The notes beneath the pieces were generated by a model that ran no database searches, was not told the DNA's origin, and saw only the letters and a program-made list of their open reading frames with translations. Shown piece by piece: positions 33,778-42,035 of a stretch of DNA of 64,000 nucleotides (its first letter is position 1; the number at the start of each line of letters is the position of its first letter). Source of the stretch: Serratia bockelmannii (lineage in GTDB: Bacteria; Pseudomonadota; Gammaproteobacteria; Enterobacterales; Enterobacteriaceae); NCBI RefSeq assembly GCF_008011855.1, contig NZ_VOUX01000002.1, forward strand, positions 372,001 through 436,000. Direction: 5' to 3'. A program made the translations under genes and the position numbers.

Positions 33778-34946
33778 TGGCGCGGCTCATCTACCTGATG
33801 GGGCCTTCCGGCGCAGGCAAGGACAGCCTGCTGGCCGCGCTGCGGGCCGACGCCGACCACGCGCCGCTGGTGGCGCACCGTTACATCACCCGGCCGGCGG
33901 ACGCCGGCTGCGAGAATCATATCGCGCTGAGCGAACCGGAATTTCTGCGCCGCCGCGCCAAGGGGCTGTTCGCGCTCGACTGGCAGGCCCACCAACAGCA
34001 CTACGCGTTCGGGATCGAAGTGGATCTTTGGCTGCTGCAGGGGATCGACGTGGCGGTCAACGGTTCACGTGCCCACCTGCCGCAGGCGCAGCAGCGCTAT
34101 GGTGCACAGCTGCTGCCGGTGTGCCTGCAGGTCAACGCCGCGATCCTGCGCCGGCGCCTGCAGGATCGCGGACGAGAAAGCGCCGAACAGATCGAGCAGC
34201 GGCTGGCGCGGGCGGCGGAATATCAGCAGAGTCTGCCCGCCGGCTGCCGGGTGCTGCACAACGACGGCCCACTCGACGACACCCTCGCGGCGCTGCTGGC
34301 GCTGCTGCCCCCCCCCTACCCGACAAGCTCAGGATGCGACGCCATGAACGACTTTGCCCAGCCGAAAATCGGCGACAACGTGACCCTTAACCGCACCCGG
34401 CTTGGCCAGTATGTACACCTGGCCGACGATGCGATCCTGGAAGAGGTGGATATGGGGGACTACTCCTACACCGCCGGGCACAACCAGATTTTTTACGCCA
34501 CCATCGGCAAGTTCGTCTCCATCGCCTCCTATGCGCGCATCAATCCCGGCAACCACCCGACCTACCAGCGCATCGCGCAGCATCACTTCACCTACCGCGC
34601 TTCCGAATACGGGCTGGGGGAAGACGACGCGGCGTTCTTCGACTGGCGGCGCGAGCACCACGTTACCGTCGGCCACGATGTGTGGATCGGCCATAACGCC
34701 ATTCTGATGCCGGGCGTCAGCGTCGGCAACGGCGCGGTGATCGGCAGCGCGGCGGTGGTCACCAAGGACGTGGAGCCCTACAGCATCGTCGCCGGCGTGG
34801 CGGCCAAAAAGATCGGCATGCGCTTTGACGATGCGCTGATCGAGCGTATCGAACGCAGCCAGTGGTGGCACTGGGATCACGCCACGCTGCAGGCGCGGCT
34901 GGCGGATTTTCGCGACATCAACCGCTTTGCGCAGAAGTACCTTTAA
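33777..34946 (+). CDS. phnN: PhnN ribose 1,5-bisphosphokinase, read as an in-frame fusion with a hexapeptide transferase
   Basis: PhnN phosphorylates ribose 1,5-bisphosphate to PRPP, the last step of phosphonate-ribose recycling. The N-terminal ~180 residues are a guanylate-kinase-like PhnN with P-loop GPSGAGKD at 9-16. The frame does not stop. It passes through nine consecutive C (34308-34316, giving LLPPPYP) and continues in frame into a left-handed beta-helix acyltransferase, 389 residues in all. With eight C the PhnN part would end at TGA 34345-34347, overlapping the transferase ATG (ATGA), the usual layout of coupled phn genes. This may be a true fusion, a variable slippage tract, or a one-base error. 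The ATG at 33777 overlaps the phnM stop. Confidence 0.8.
   Translation: MARLIYLMGPSGAGKDSLLAALRADADHAPLVAHRYITRPADAGCENHIALSEPEFLRRRAKGLFALDWQAHQQHYAFGIEVDLWLLQGIDVAVNGSRAHLPQAQQRYGAQLLPVCLQVNAAILRRRLQDRGRESAEQIEQRLARAAEYQQSLPAGCRVLHNDGPLDDTLAALLALLPPPYPTSSGCDAMNDFAQPKIGDNVTLNRTRLGQYVHLADDAILEEVDMGDYSYTAGHNQIFYATIGKFVSIASYARINPGNHPTYQRIAQHHFTYRASEYGLGEDDAAFFDWRREHHVTVGHDVWIGHNAILMPGVSVGNGAVIGSAAVVTKDVEPYSIVAGVAAKKIGMRFDDALIERIERSQWWHWDHATLQARLADFRDINRFAQKYL
34344..34946 (+). CDS. Hexapeptide-repeat acyltransferase of the phn operon (possible separate gene, or C-terminal domain of the PhnN fusion)
   Basis: From ATG 34344 (MNDFAQPKIGDNVTLNRT) 200 residues form a left-handed beta-helix transferase. 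Hexapeptide phrases include IGKFVSIASYARI, VGHDVWIGHNAILMPGVSVGNGAVIGSAAVV. This is the chloramphenicol/xenobiotic-acetyltransferase-like type often found in phosphonate operons. It takes the place of the GNAT protein PhnO of E. coli. The substrate is unknown; an aminoalkylphosphonate acetyl acceptor is inferred from context. Whether it is made alone depends on the C9 tract upstream. A GGGGAG ribosome site lies after it, for phnP. Confidence 0.75.
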   Translation: MNDFAQPKIGDNVTLNRTRLGQYVHLADDAILEEVDMGDYSYTAGHNQIFYATIGKFVSIASYARINPGNHPTYQRIAQHHFTYRASEYGLGEDDAAFFDWRREHHVTVGHDVWIGHNAILMPGVSVGNGAVIGSAAVVTKDVEPYSIVAGVAAKKIGMRFDDALIERIERSQWWHWDHATLQARLADFRDINRFAQKYL

Positions 34947-34958
34947 CGGAGGGGAGCG

Positions 34959-35741
34959 ATGCAACTGACCTTTCTCGGCACCGGCGGCGCGCAGCAGGTG
35001 CCGGTGTTCGGCTGCGACTGCCCGATCTGCCAACGGGCGCGGCGCGAGCCGGCATTTCGGCGGCGAGCGTGCAGCGCCATGCTTAACTATCAGGGAGAAA
35101 CGACCTTATTGGATGCGGGATTGCCGGCTTTGGAGCGGCGATTTTCGGCGGGGCAAATTCAACGTTTTTTACTGACACATTACCACATGGATCACGTTCA
35201 GGGGTTATTTCCTTTGCGTTGGGGGTGCGGAAATTCCATTCCGGTGTATGGCCCGCCGGATGAACAGGGCTGCGACGACCTGTTCAAACACCCCGGCATT
35301 CTGGCGTTTCAGCCGCCGCTGGTGCCCTTTGCCACCGTCGAGTTGGGCGGCATGCGCATCACCCCGCTGCCGCTGCAACACTCCAAACTGACCCACGGTT
35401 ATCTGATCCAGGCGGCGGGCGCTGCGCTGGCCTACCTGACCGACACCGTCGGCCTGCCGCCGGCTACCGCCGACTATCTGCAAAACGTGGCGCTGGATCT
35501 GCTGGTGCTCGATTGCAGCCTGCCGCCTCAGCCGCAGGCGCCGCGCAACCACAACGATCTGACCCGCGCGCAGGAGACGCAGCGGTTGCTGCAGCCCAAA
35601 CGCACGCTGCTGACGCACATCAGCCATCATCTCGATCTGTGGCTGCTGGACAACGAACTGCCCGCCGGGCTGGAGCTGGCGTTCGATCACCTCAGCGTCA
35701 GCCTCGGTAGCAGTGCAGCCGATCCGACTCCAGCACCCTGA
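34959..35741 (+). CDS. phnP: Phosphoribosyl 1,2-cyclic phosphate phosphodiesterase PhnP
   Basis: Opens the cyclic phosphate made by PhnJ to give ribose 1,5-bisphosphate. A metallo-beta-lactamase fold of 260 residues: the HxHxDH motif is at 74-79 (HYHMDH), and the extra zinc-binding cysteines at 19, 21 and 24 (CDCPIC) are typical of PhnP. GGAGGGGAG precedes the ATG. The 3' end overlaps the convergent yraR gene by 44 bases. Confidence 0.95.
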   Translation: MQLTFLGTGGAQQVPVFGCDCPICQRARREPAFRRRACSAMLNYQGETTLLDAGLPALERRFSAGQIQRFLLTHYHMDHVQGLFPLRWGCGNSIPVYGPPDEQGCDDLFKHPGILAFQPPLVPFATVELGGMRITPLPLQHSKLTHGYLIQAAGAALAYLTDTVGLPPATADYLQNVALDLLVLDCSLPPQPQAPRNHNDLTRAQETQRLLQPKRTLLTHISHHLDLWLLDNELPAGLELAFDHLSVSLGSSAADPTPAP

Positions 35742-36330
35742 CCCCTTCGCCCGGCGTGAACGCCTGCTGCAGCAGCGTTTGCGCCACGTCTTTGGCGGAG
35801 ACGGCGCGCCATTTGCCGGGCAGCAGCCTGAACAGCGGCAGCGTGAGGCGCTCCATCAGGCGCGGCGCAGGGCGCTCCCCTACCAGCATGGAAGGCCGCA
35901 CCAGCGTCAGGCGCGGCCAGCGCTGTTCGCGCAGCGCTTGCTCCATTTCGCCTTTGGTGCGGTTATACAGGAAGGTGGAATCCGCGTTGGCGCCCAACGC
36001 ACTCACCACCAGACAGTGCTGTGCCCCCAACCGGCGGCCGGTCAGCGCGCTCTCCACCACCAGTTGGTAATCGACGTAGCGGAAGGCATCGGCGCTGCCC
36101 GCCGCCTGGCGGGTGGTGCCCAGGCAGCAGAACACCAGATCGACCGGCTGCTGCAGGCCGCTCAGCAGCTCGAACAGCGCATCGCCGACCGGGTTGGTCA
36201 GCTTGCCGTGCGGCGGCAGCGGCGCACGCGTCGGCGCCACGATGGCCGTTATCTGCGGATCGCTTTGCAACAGCTGCAGCAACTCGCGCCCCACCAGCCC
36301 GGTTGCGCCGACTAACAGTGCTCGCGCCAT
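35698..36330 (-). CDS. yraR: NAD(P)-binding protein YraR (SDR-like)
   Basis: The 210-residue Rossmann protein begins MARALLVGATGLVGRELLQLL with the nucleotide motif GATGLVG. It also has FCCLGTTRQAAGS and YNRTKGEMEQAL, as in E. coli YraR and HTATIP2/TIP30-like proteins. The enzymatic role is unknown. ATG 36330 has GGGAG five bases upstream; a longer frame to 36351 is less likely. It overlaps phnP tail to tail and is separated from yraQ by the phn operon. Confidence 0.9.
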   Translation of the reverse strand: MARALLVGATGLVGRELLQLLQSDPQITAIVAPTRAPLPPHGKLTNPVGDALFELLSGLQQPVDLVFCCLGTTRQAAGSADAFRYVDYQLVVESALTGRRLGAQHCLVVSALGANADSTFLYNRTKGEMEQALREQRWPRLTLVRPSMLVGERPAPRLMERLTLPLFRLLPGKWRAVSAKDVAQTLLQQAFTPGEGVRVLESDRLHCYRG

Positions 36331-36360
36331 GCAATCTCCCGTTGTAATCAATAGGTCGAC

Positions 36361-36801
36361 TTAAAGTATAGACCGCGCCCAGTGCAGCTTCTTGCCGAAG
36401 CCGAGGGTGTTGTCGGTCATCTTCACCTCGTGCAGATCCAGCCGCCATACCGAGGCCTTCATCGCCCTGGCGATCGGGAAGCGCTTGCAGTAACGCGCGC
36501 GCGCCGCCTCGGCTTCTTCACCGCTCAGCAGCACCGCCTCGGCGCGGTATTGCACGCCGCGGATCAGCGCGATGCTTTTCGGTTTCGGCGCGATGGTGCC
36601 GACCACCCGGCCGTTGTTCAGCATCAGCCCGCCGTGGCGGGTGTGCGGTTCGGTCATCAGCCACAGCGCCATCGTCGCGGCGTCGAACACGTAAAAACAG
36701 TTGGCGCACCACATGTCGAGGCCGTCGCCAGCGCACAGCGTTAAGACATGTTGCTTGCCGATGAAATCCGCAATCTGTTGCCGTTGTTCTGAGGTATTCA
36801 A
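36361..36801 (-). CDS. yhbP: UPF0306 family protein YhbP
   Basis: The 146-residue protein has a pyridoxamine-phosphate-oxidase-like FMN-binding split-barrel fold. Conserved segments are LWLMTEPHTRHG, KSIALIRGVQYRAEAVLLSGEE and the C-terminal KMTDNTLGFGKKLHW, which match E. coli YhbP. Function is unknown. ATG is at 36801. The speFL-speF-potE block lies between it and yhbQ. Confidence 0.92.
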   Translation of the reverse strand: MNTSEQRQQIADFIGKQHVLTLCAGDGLDMWCANCFYVFDAATMALWLMTEPHTRHGGLMLNNGRVVGTIAPKPKSIALIRGVQYRAEAVLLSGEEAEAARARYCKRFPIARAMKASVWRLDLHEVKMTDNTLGFGKKLHWARSIL

Positions 36802-37234
36802 GGTTACTCGCCTCCCGGTTCACTCACTTCATCTTACCCTGCGTTGTTGAGGCGAGTCACAAATAACGATAATCATCAAAAATCACACATGAATATAAAC
36901 ACAACAATAATGAATTTTTATTTATTTTTGCATAAAGCAGATTGATAACATAAAAAACACAAGGCGGATTTATTTGATCGTCATGTAGCCGGTTATTTGA
37001 CCGCTTTTTTTATTCCTTTCCGAGCGCCATTGAAATTAAGCGCTTAAGGGCCGCGAGCATTAGCAATTCATTTACATGCCAACCTCTGGACCCGGATGAT
37101 ACTTATGCAATTCATTGCATAACAGGTGAATAGTTATTTATAAACACCGGCATTTATGTGACTTTAATCACGATTTTTAGCCCACCTTGCGTTAAAATAG
37201 CGCCATCTTTTCACTCAGCAAGGTGGATTAGAAA
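36802..37234 (+). promoter_or_regulatory. AT-rich control region upstream of speFL-speF
   Basis: No gene is seen in 433 bases. A 20-bp palindrome TTATGCAAT-TC-ATTGCATAA occupies 37103-37122. A CRP-like site TGTGA-N6-TCACG lies at 37157-37172, and a -10 candidate TAAAAT at 37193-37198. The spacing puts the CRP site about 41 bp before the expected start near 37205, as in class II CRP-activated promoters. The mRNA leader before speFL would be about 30 bases. The factor for the palindrome is unknown. Confidence 0.55.
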
Positions 37235-37339
37235 ATGGAAAACAATAACCGAAAAATGGCGCACATCAGGCGCACAACCCATATTATGATGATGGCTCAT
37301 CGCAGCTGCTTTAGTTTCGCATTCTTCAACTACAGATAA
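37235..37339 (+). CDS. speFL: speF leader peptide SpeFL (34 aa)
   Basis: A 34-codon frame with the HIRRTTHIM core at residues 10-18 and a C-terminal FAFFN (FxFFN) segment, as in E. coli SpeFL (formerly ORF34). The arrest peptide senses ornithine inside the ribosome exit tunnel and stalls translation; stalling prevents Rho from terminating the leader RNA and so induces speF. AAGGTGG precedes the ATG by about nine bases. The long untranslated stretch 37340-37611 leads to speF. Confidence 0.92.
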   Translation: MENNNRKMAHIRRTTHIMMMAHRSCFSFAFFNYR

Positions 37340-37611
37340 CCCTCCCCCTCGCTCTTACGCCGTTGATAAGAGTGTCATTGCGTTTTATTTATTCTCCGCA
37401 CGCCGGTGATAATATCTCTTTCTCGCTAACCGGGAAGGACACGCAATTCATTTTTAATTTCGGCCAAGCGCATCCAAGCTAAATAAAACAGCGAACACAG
37501 TTAATGCCTTTCGGCATCACTGGGTTCTCGCACACATTTATTTTCGTGAAGGCGTTAACGGCAAATGGAATTATTTGCCGGCGGAATGCCTTTGCCTGAA
37601 GAATGAGAAAA
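37340..37611 (+). promoter_or_regulatory. speF leader RNA between speFL and speF
   Basis: About 270 bases without a gene. The beginning is C/T-rich (CCCTCCCCCTCGCTCTTACG), as expected for a Rho-loading site exposed when SpeFL is translated without stalling. A small hairpin TGCCTTTCGGCA lies near 37504-37515, and the stretch GGCAAATGGAATTATTTGCC near 37560-37579 can also fold. Confidence 0.6.
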
Positions 37612-39774
37612 ATGAAAAAATTAAAAATTGCCGCCAACACCCAAACCCTCGGCTGCTTTGAAACCGAACGCGACATCGTCGATGTGCACCACAGCGATTT
37701 CAATGACGTCGCCGCCATTGTGCTGTCGGTAGACGACGTCACGCAAGGCATGGTGGCGCGCATCGAAGAACACGGCCTGAACATTCCGCTGTTCGTCGCC
37801 GTCTGCTGCGAAGAAGAGCTGGATAACGCCGTCTTGCCGGCGCTGCACGGTGTGTTTGAGCTGTGCGGCAAGAATACCCAGTTCTACGGCAAACAGCTGG
37901 AGGCCGCCGCCGCCAAGTATGAAAGCGAGCTGCTGCCGCCGTTCTTCAACACGCTGACGCAATACGTAGAAATGGGCAACGCCACCTTCGCCTGCCCCGG
38001 CCACCAGGGCGGCGAGTTCTTCCGCAAACATCCGGCGGGCCGCCAGTTCTTCGACTTCTACGGCGAAACGCTTTTCCGCTCCGACATGTGCAACGCCGAC
38101 GTCAAACTGGGCGATCTGTTGATCCACGAAGGCGCGCCTTGCGCGGCGCAGCAGCACGCCGCCAAGGTGTTCAACGCCGACAAGACCTACTTCGTGCTCA
38201 ACGGCACCTCGGCCTCGAACAAGGTGGCGACCAATGCCCTGCTGACGCGCGGCGATCTGGTGCTGTTTGACCGCAACAACCATAAATCCAACCACCACGG
38301 CGCGTTGATCCAGGCCGGCGCCACGCCGGTGTATCTGGAAACTGCCCGCAACCCGTTCGGCTTTATCGGCGGCATCGACGCGCACTGCTTCGACGAACGC
38401 TACCTGCGCCAACAGATCCGCGAAGTGGCGCCGGAACGCGCCAACGAAGCCCGCCCGTTCCGCCTGGCGATCATCCAGCTCGGCACCTACGACGGCACCA
38501 TCTACAACGCCCGCCAGGTGGTCGACAAGATTGGCCACCTGTGCGATTACATCCTGTTCGACTCCGCCTGGGTGGGCTATGAGCAGTTCATTCCGATGAT
38601 GAAAGACTGCTCGCCGCTGCTGCTGGAGCTGAACGAGAACGATCCCGGCATCATCGTCACCCAGTCGGTGCACAAACAGCAGGCCGGCTTCTCGCAAACC
38701 TCGCAGATCCACAAAAAAGACAAGCATATCAAGGGGCAGAGCCGCTACTGCAACCACAAGCGCTTCAACAACGCCTTTATGCTGCACGCCTCCACCAGCC
38801 CGTTCTATCCGCTGTTCGCCGCGCTGGACGTCAACGCCAAGATGCACGAGGGCAAGAGCGGCCAGCGCCTGTGGCAAGAATGTGTGCGCGTGGGCATCGA
38901 AGCGCGCAAAATGCTGCTGGACACCTGCACGATGATCAAACCGTTCGTGCCGGATCAGATCGACGGCAAGCCGTGGCAGGCCTATGACACCGCGGCGATG
39001 GCCAACGATCTGCGCTTCTTCAACTTCGTGCCCGGCGAGAAGTGGCACGCCTTTGAGGGCTATGCCGAGTCGCAGTACTTCGTCGATCCGTGCAAGCTGC
39101 TGCTCACCACGCCGGGTATCGATACCGCCACCGGCAGCTACAGCGAGTTCGGCATCCCGGCGACCATTCTGGCCAACTACCTGCGCGAAAACGGCATCGT
39201 GCCGGAAAAATGCGATCTCAACTCGATCCTGTTCCTGCTGACGCCGGCGGAAGACATCGCCAAGATGCAGCACCTGGTGGCCCTGATCGCCCGCTTCGAG
39301 AAGCACATCGAGCAAAACTCCCTGCTCAGCGAGGTGCTGCCTGCGGTCTATAAAAACCACCAGCAGCGCTACAAAAACTACACCATCCGCCAGCTGTGCC
39401 AGGAAATGCACGATCTTTACGTCAGCTATGACGTTAAAGAACTGCAAAAAGAGATGTTCCGCAAAAGTTATTTCCCGCGCGTGGTAATGAATCCGCAGGA
39501 TGCCAATACCGAGTTCGTGCGCGGCAATGTGGAATTGGTGTCGCTGGCCAAGGCCGAGGGCCGCATCGCCGCCGAAGGCGCCCTGCCTTACCCACCAGGC
39601 GTGCTGTGCGTGGTGCCCGGTGAAATTTGGGGCGGCGCCGCGCAGCGTTATTTCCTGGCACTGGAAGAAGGCATCAATTTATTGCCAGGATTCGCGCCGG
39701 AATTACAGGGCGTTTATATCCAACAGGATGAGGACGGCTGGAACCGTGCTTACGGCTACGTCATGAAAAATTAA
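37612..39774 (+). CDS. speF: Inducible (acid-inducible) ornithine decarboxylase SpeF
   Basis: PLP-dependent decarboxylation of ornithine to putrescine; consumes a proton and protects against acid. A fold-type I group III decarboxylase of 720 residues: an N-terminal flavodoxin-like wing (1-~110), the PLP core with Lys355 in SVHKQQAGFSQTS, and a C-terminal domain containing EGALPYPPGVLCVVPGE. ATG 37612 aligns with the E. coli start (MSKLKIA versus MKKLKIA); ATG 37603 three codons earlier is possible. It is cotranscribed with potE. Confidence 0.95.
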   Translation: MKKLKIAANTQTLGCFETERDIVDVHHSDFNDVAAIVLSVDDVTQGMVARIEEHGLNIPLFVAVCCEEELDNAVLPALHGVFELCGKNTQFYGKQLEAAAAKYESELLPPFFNTLTQYVEMGNATFACPGHQGGEFFRKHPAGRQFFDFYGETLFRSDMCNADVKLGDLLIHEGAPCAAQQHAAKVFNADKTYFVLNGTSASNKVATNALLTRGDLVLFDRNNHKSNHHGALIQAGATPVYLETARNPFGFIGGIDAHCFDERYLRQQIREVAPERANEARPFRLAIIQLGTYDGTIYNARQVVDKIGHLCDYILFDSAWVGYEQFIPMMKDCSPLLLELNENDPGIIVTQSVHKQQAGFSQTSQIHKKDKHIKGQSRYCNHKRFNNAFMLHASTSPFYPLFAALDVNAKMHEGKSGQRLWQECVRVGIEARKMLLDTCTMIKPFVPDQIDGKPWQAYDTAAMANDLRFFNFVPGEKWHAFEGYAESQYFVDPCKLLLTTPGIDTATGSYSEFGIPATILANYLRENGIVPEKCDLNSILFLLTPAEDIAKMQHLVALIARFEKHIEQNSLLSEVLPAVYKNHQQRYKNYTIRQLCQEMHDLYVSYDVKELQKEMFRKSYFPRVVMNPQDANTEFVRGNVELVSLAKAEGRIAAEGALPYPPGVLCVVPGEIWGGAAQRYFLALEEGINLLPGFAPELQGVYIQQDEDGWNRAYGYVMKN

Positions 39775-39836
39775 TCACCTTACGGGGCGGCGATGATTCC
39801 CGCCGCCCGGATCGCATCCTAAAAGAGAAAATGATC

Positions 39837-41153
39837 ATGAGTAAGTCCAATAATAAAATGGGGGTCGTGCAATTAACGATCCTGACCGCCGTGAATATGA
39901 TGGGTTCCGGCATAATTATGCTGCCGACCAAGCTGGCCGAAGTGGGCACGATTTCGATCGTTTCCTGGCTGGTGACCGCTGTCGGCTCGATGGCGCTGGC
40001 CTACGCCTTCGCCAAATGCGGCATGTTCAGCCGTAAATCCGGCGGCATGGGCGGCTACGCCGAATACGCCTTCGGTAAATCCGGCAACTTCATGGCGAAC
40101 TACACCTACGGCGTTTCGCTGCTGATCGCCAACATCGCCATCGCCATTTCCGCCGTCGGCTACGGCACCGAGCTGTTCGACACCACGCTCAGCCCGCTCG
40201 GGATCTGTATCGCCACCATCGGCGTGCTGTGGCTGGCGACCGTCGCCAACTTCGGTGGCGCGCGTATCACCGGCAAAATTAGCGGCATCACCGTCTGGGG
40301 CGTGATCATTCCGGTGGTGGGCATCTCGGTCATCGGCTGGTACTGGTTCAGCGGCAGCGCCTACGTCGCCGCCTGGAACCCACATCAGGTGCCGACCTTC
40401 GAAGCCATCGGCGCCTCGATCTCAATGACCCTGTGGGCGTTCCTGGGGCTGGAATCCGCCTGCGCCAACACCGACGTGGTGGAAAACCCGGAGCGCAACG
40501 TGCCGATCGCCGTACTGGGCGGCACCCTCAGCGCGGCGGTGATCTATATCATTTCGACCAACGTGATCGCCGGCATCGTGCCGAACATGGATCTGGCCAA
40601 CTCCACCGCCCCGTTCGGGCTGGCGTTCTCCCACATGTTCAACCCGACGGTCGGCAAGATCATCATGGCGTTGATGGTCATGTCCTGCGTCGGCTCGCTG
40701 CTCGGCTGGCAGTTCACCATCGCTCAGGTGTTCAAATCCTCCGCCGACAGCGGCTTCTTCCCGAAAATTTTCTCCAAGCTGAGCAAGGCCGACGCGCCGG
40801 TTAAAGGCATGCTGACCATCGTCGTCATCCAGAGCGGTTTGTCGCTGATGACCATCAGCCCGTCGCTGAACAAGCAGTTCAACGTGCTGGTGAACCTGGC
40901 GGTGGTGACCAACATCATCCCTTACATCCTGTCGATGGCGGCGCTGGTCATTATTCAGAAAGTGGCGAAGGTGCCGGACAACAAGGCGCGCATCGCCAAT
41001 ATCATCGCCGGCATCGGCGCGCTGTACAGCTTCTATGCGCTCTACAGCTCCGGTGAAGAAGCGATGATGTGGGGCGCCATCGCCACCTTCCTCGGCTGGA
41101 CGCTGTACGGCATCGTCTCGCCGCGCTTCGAGCTGGCGGGAAAAAAGGGGTAA
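39837..41153 (+). CDS. potE: Putrescine-ornithine antiporter PotE
   Basis: An APC-family inner-membrane antiporter exchanging putrescine for ornithine, with twelve predicted helices. Family phrase NMMGSGIIMLPTKLAEVGT is in helix 1, and GGYAEYAFGKSGNF follows. The 438-residue protein is near identical to E. coli PotE. ATG 39837 (MSKSNNKMGVVQ) matches the E. coli start; ATG 39831 two codons earlier is possible. With SpeF it forms an acid-resistance and polyamine-export module. Confidence 0.95.
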   Translation: MSKSNNKMGVVQLTILTAVNMMGSGIIMLPTKLAEVGTISIVSWLVTAVGSMALAYAFAKCGMFSRKSGGMGGYAEYAFGKSGNFMANYTYGVSLLIANIAIAISAVGYGTELFDTTLSPLGICIATIGVLWLATVANFGGARITGKISGITVWGVIIPVVGISVIGWYWFSGSAYVAAWNPHQVPTFEAIGASISMTLWAFLGLESACANTDVVENPERNVPIAVLGGTLSAAVIYIISTNVIAGIVPNMDLANSTAPFGLAFSHMFNPTVGKIIMALMVMSCVGSLLGWQFTIAQVFKSSADSGFFPKIFSKLSKADAPVKGMLTIVVIQSGLSLMTISPSLNKQFNVLVNLAVVTNIIPYILSMAALVIIQKVAKVPDNKARIANIIAGIGALYSFYALYSSGEEAMMWGAIATFLGWTLYGIVSPRFELAGKKG

Positions 41154-41239
41154 AGCGGTAAGGCTCCGGCGGCCGGGGATGGGATTGTGATGGCGAACAT
41201 GCCATCATACGCCGACCCTGGCCACCGAAACGGCGTACG

Positions 41240-41545
41240 ATGACCGACACTACCCCCACTCCCTGGCACCTCTATATGCTGCGTTTACCGAGCGGCATGC
41301 TGTATACCGGCATCACTACCGACGTGGCGCGCCGCCTGGCACAGCACCAAGCCGGCAAAGGCGCCAAGGCGCTGCGCGGTAAAGGGGAACTGACATTGGC
41401 GTTTCACTGCCAGGTGGGGGATCGCTCAACGGCGCTGAAGCTGGAATACCGCGTCAAACAGCTGAGCAAAATACAAAAAGAGCGGCTGGTGAATCACCCG
41501 CCGCTGTCGTTGGCGTATCTATTGCCGGTCGTTAAAAGCGATTAA
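41240..41545 (+). CDS. yhbQ: GIY-YIG nuclease superfamily protein YhbQ
   Basis: The 101-residue protein carries a GIY-YIG-type domain: [26 protein letters not shown] (residues ~10-36), where GIT replaces YIG. It also has [14 protein letters not shown] and a Glu in [13 protein letters not shown]. It belongs to the UPF0213 family; nuclease activity is reported for relatives, but its role here is not known. The 3' end overlaps yhbS by 14 bases in convergent orientation. Confidence 0.92.
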   Translation: MTDTTPTPWHLYMLRLPSGMLYTGITTDVARRLAQHQAGKGAKALRGKGELTLAFHCQVGDRSTALKLEYRVKQLSKIQKERLVNHPPLSLAYLLPVVKSD

Positions 41546-42035
41546 ACGGCGCCGAAAAAGCCACTTCGCCGCTGACGCCATTCAGGGCGTCTTCCGCCAG
41601 CGGATACACCTGGAACGCGCTTTCCGTGTCCGGCCAGCGGCAGTTCAGGCCATAGGTGGCGGCCGGTTTAAAGCCGAAGCGGCCGTAGTAGGCCGGATCG
41701 CCCAGCACCACCACCGCGGCGTAGCTGAATTCGTTCAGCGAATCCAGGCCTTCGTACACCAGCTTTTCAGCCAGCCCCTGGCGGCGCAGGCTTTCGTCTA
41801 CCGCCAGCGGCGCCAGCGCCACCCATTGGCGGTCTTCGCCGGCCACGTCTACCGGGCTGAACGCGGCGTAACCCACTACCCCGCCTTCGTCGTCAGTGGC
41901 GACCACGCCCAGCGTCAGCAGGCCGTCTTCGCGCAGCTGCTGCACCAGATCGGCTTCGTCGTCGCGGCCAAAGGCGCGGCGCAGCAAGGTGTCGATGCCC
42001 GCCGCGTCTACCGGGATCTCTACGCGGATCAGCAT
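41532..42035 (-). CDS. yhbS: GNAT acetyltransferase YhbS
   Basis: The 167-residue protein has the GNAT acetyl-CoA loop [11 protein letters not shown] (residues ~84-94) and the late YYGRFGF motif near 120-126. It matches E. coli YhbS. The substrate is unclear. It is coupled to ubiT: the ubiT stop overlaps its start by 7 bases. Confidence 0.92.
   Translation of the reverse strand: MLIRVEIPVDAAGIDTLLRRAFGRDDEADLVQQLREDGLLTLGVVATDDEGGVVGYAAFSPVDVAGEDRQWVALAPLAVDESLRRQGLAEKLVYEGLDSLNEFSYAAVVVLGDPAYYGRFGFKPAATYGLNCRWPDTESAFQVYPLAEDALNGVSGEVAFSAPFNRF

Noticed and set aside
37621-39447. 608-codon minus-strand frame opposite speF
   Set aside because: Antisense shadow; SpeF is fully conserved on the other strand.
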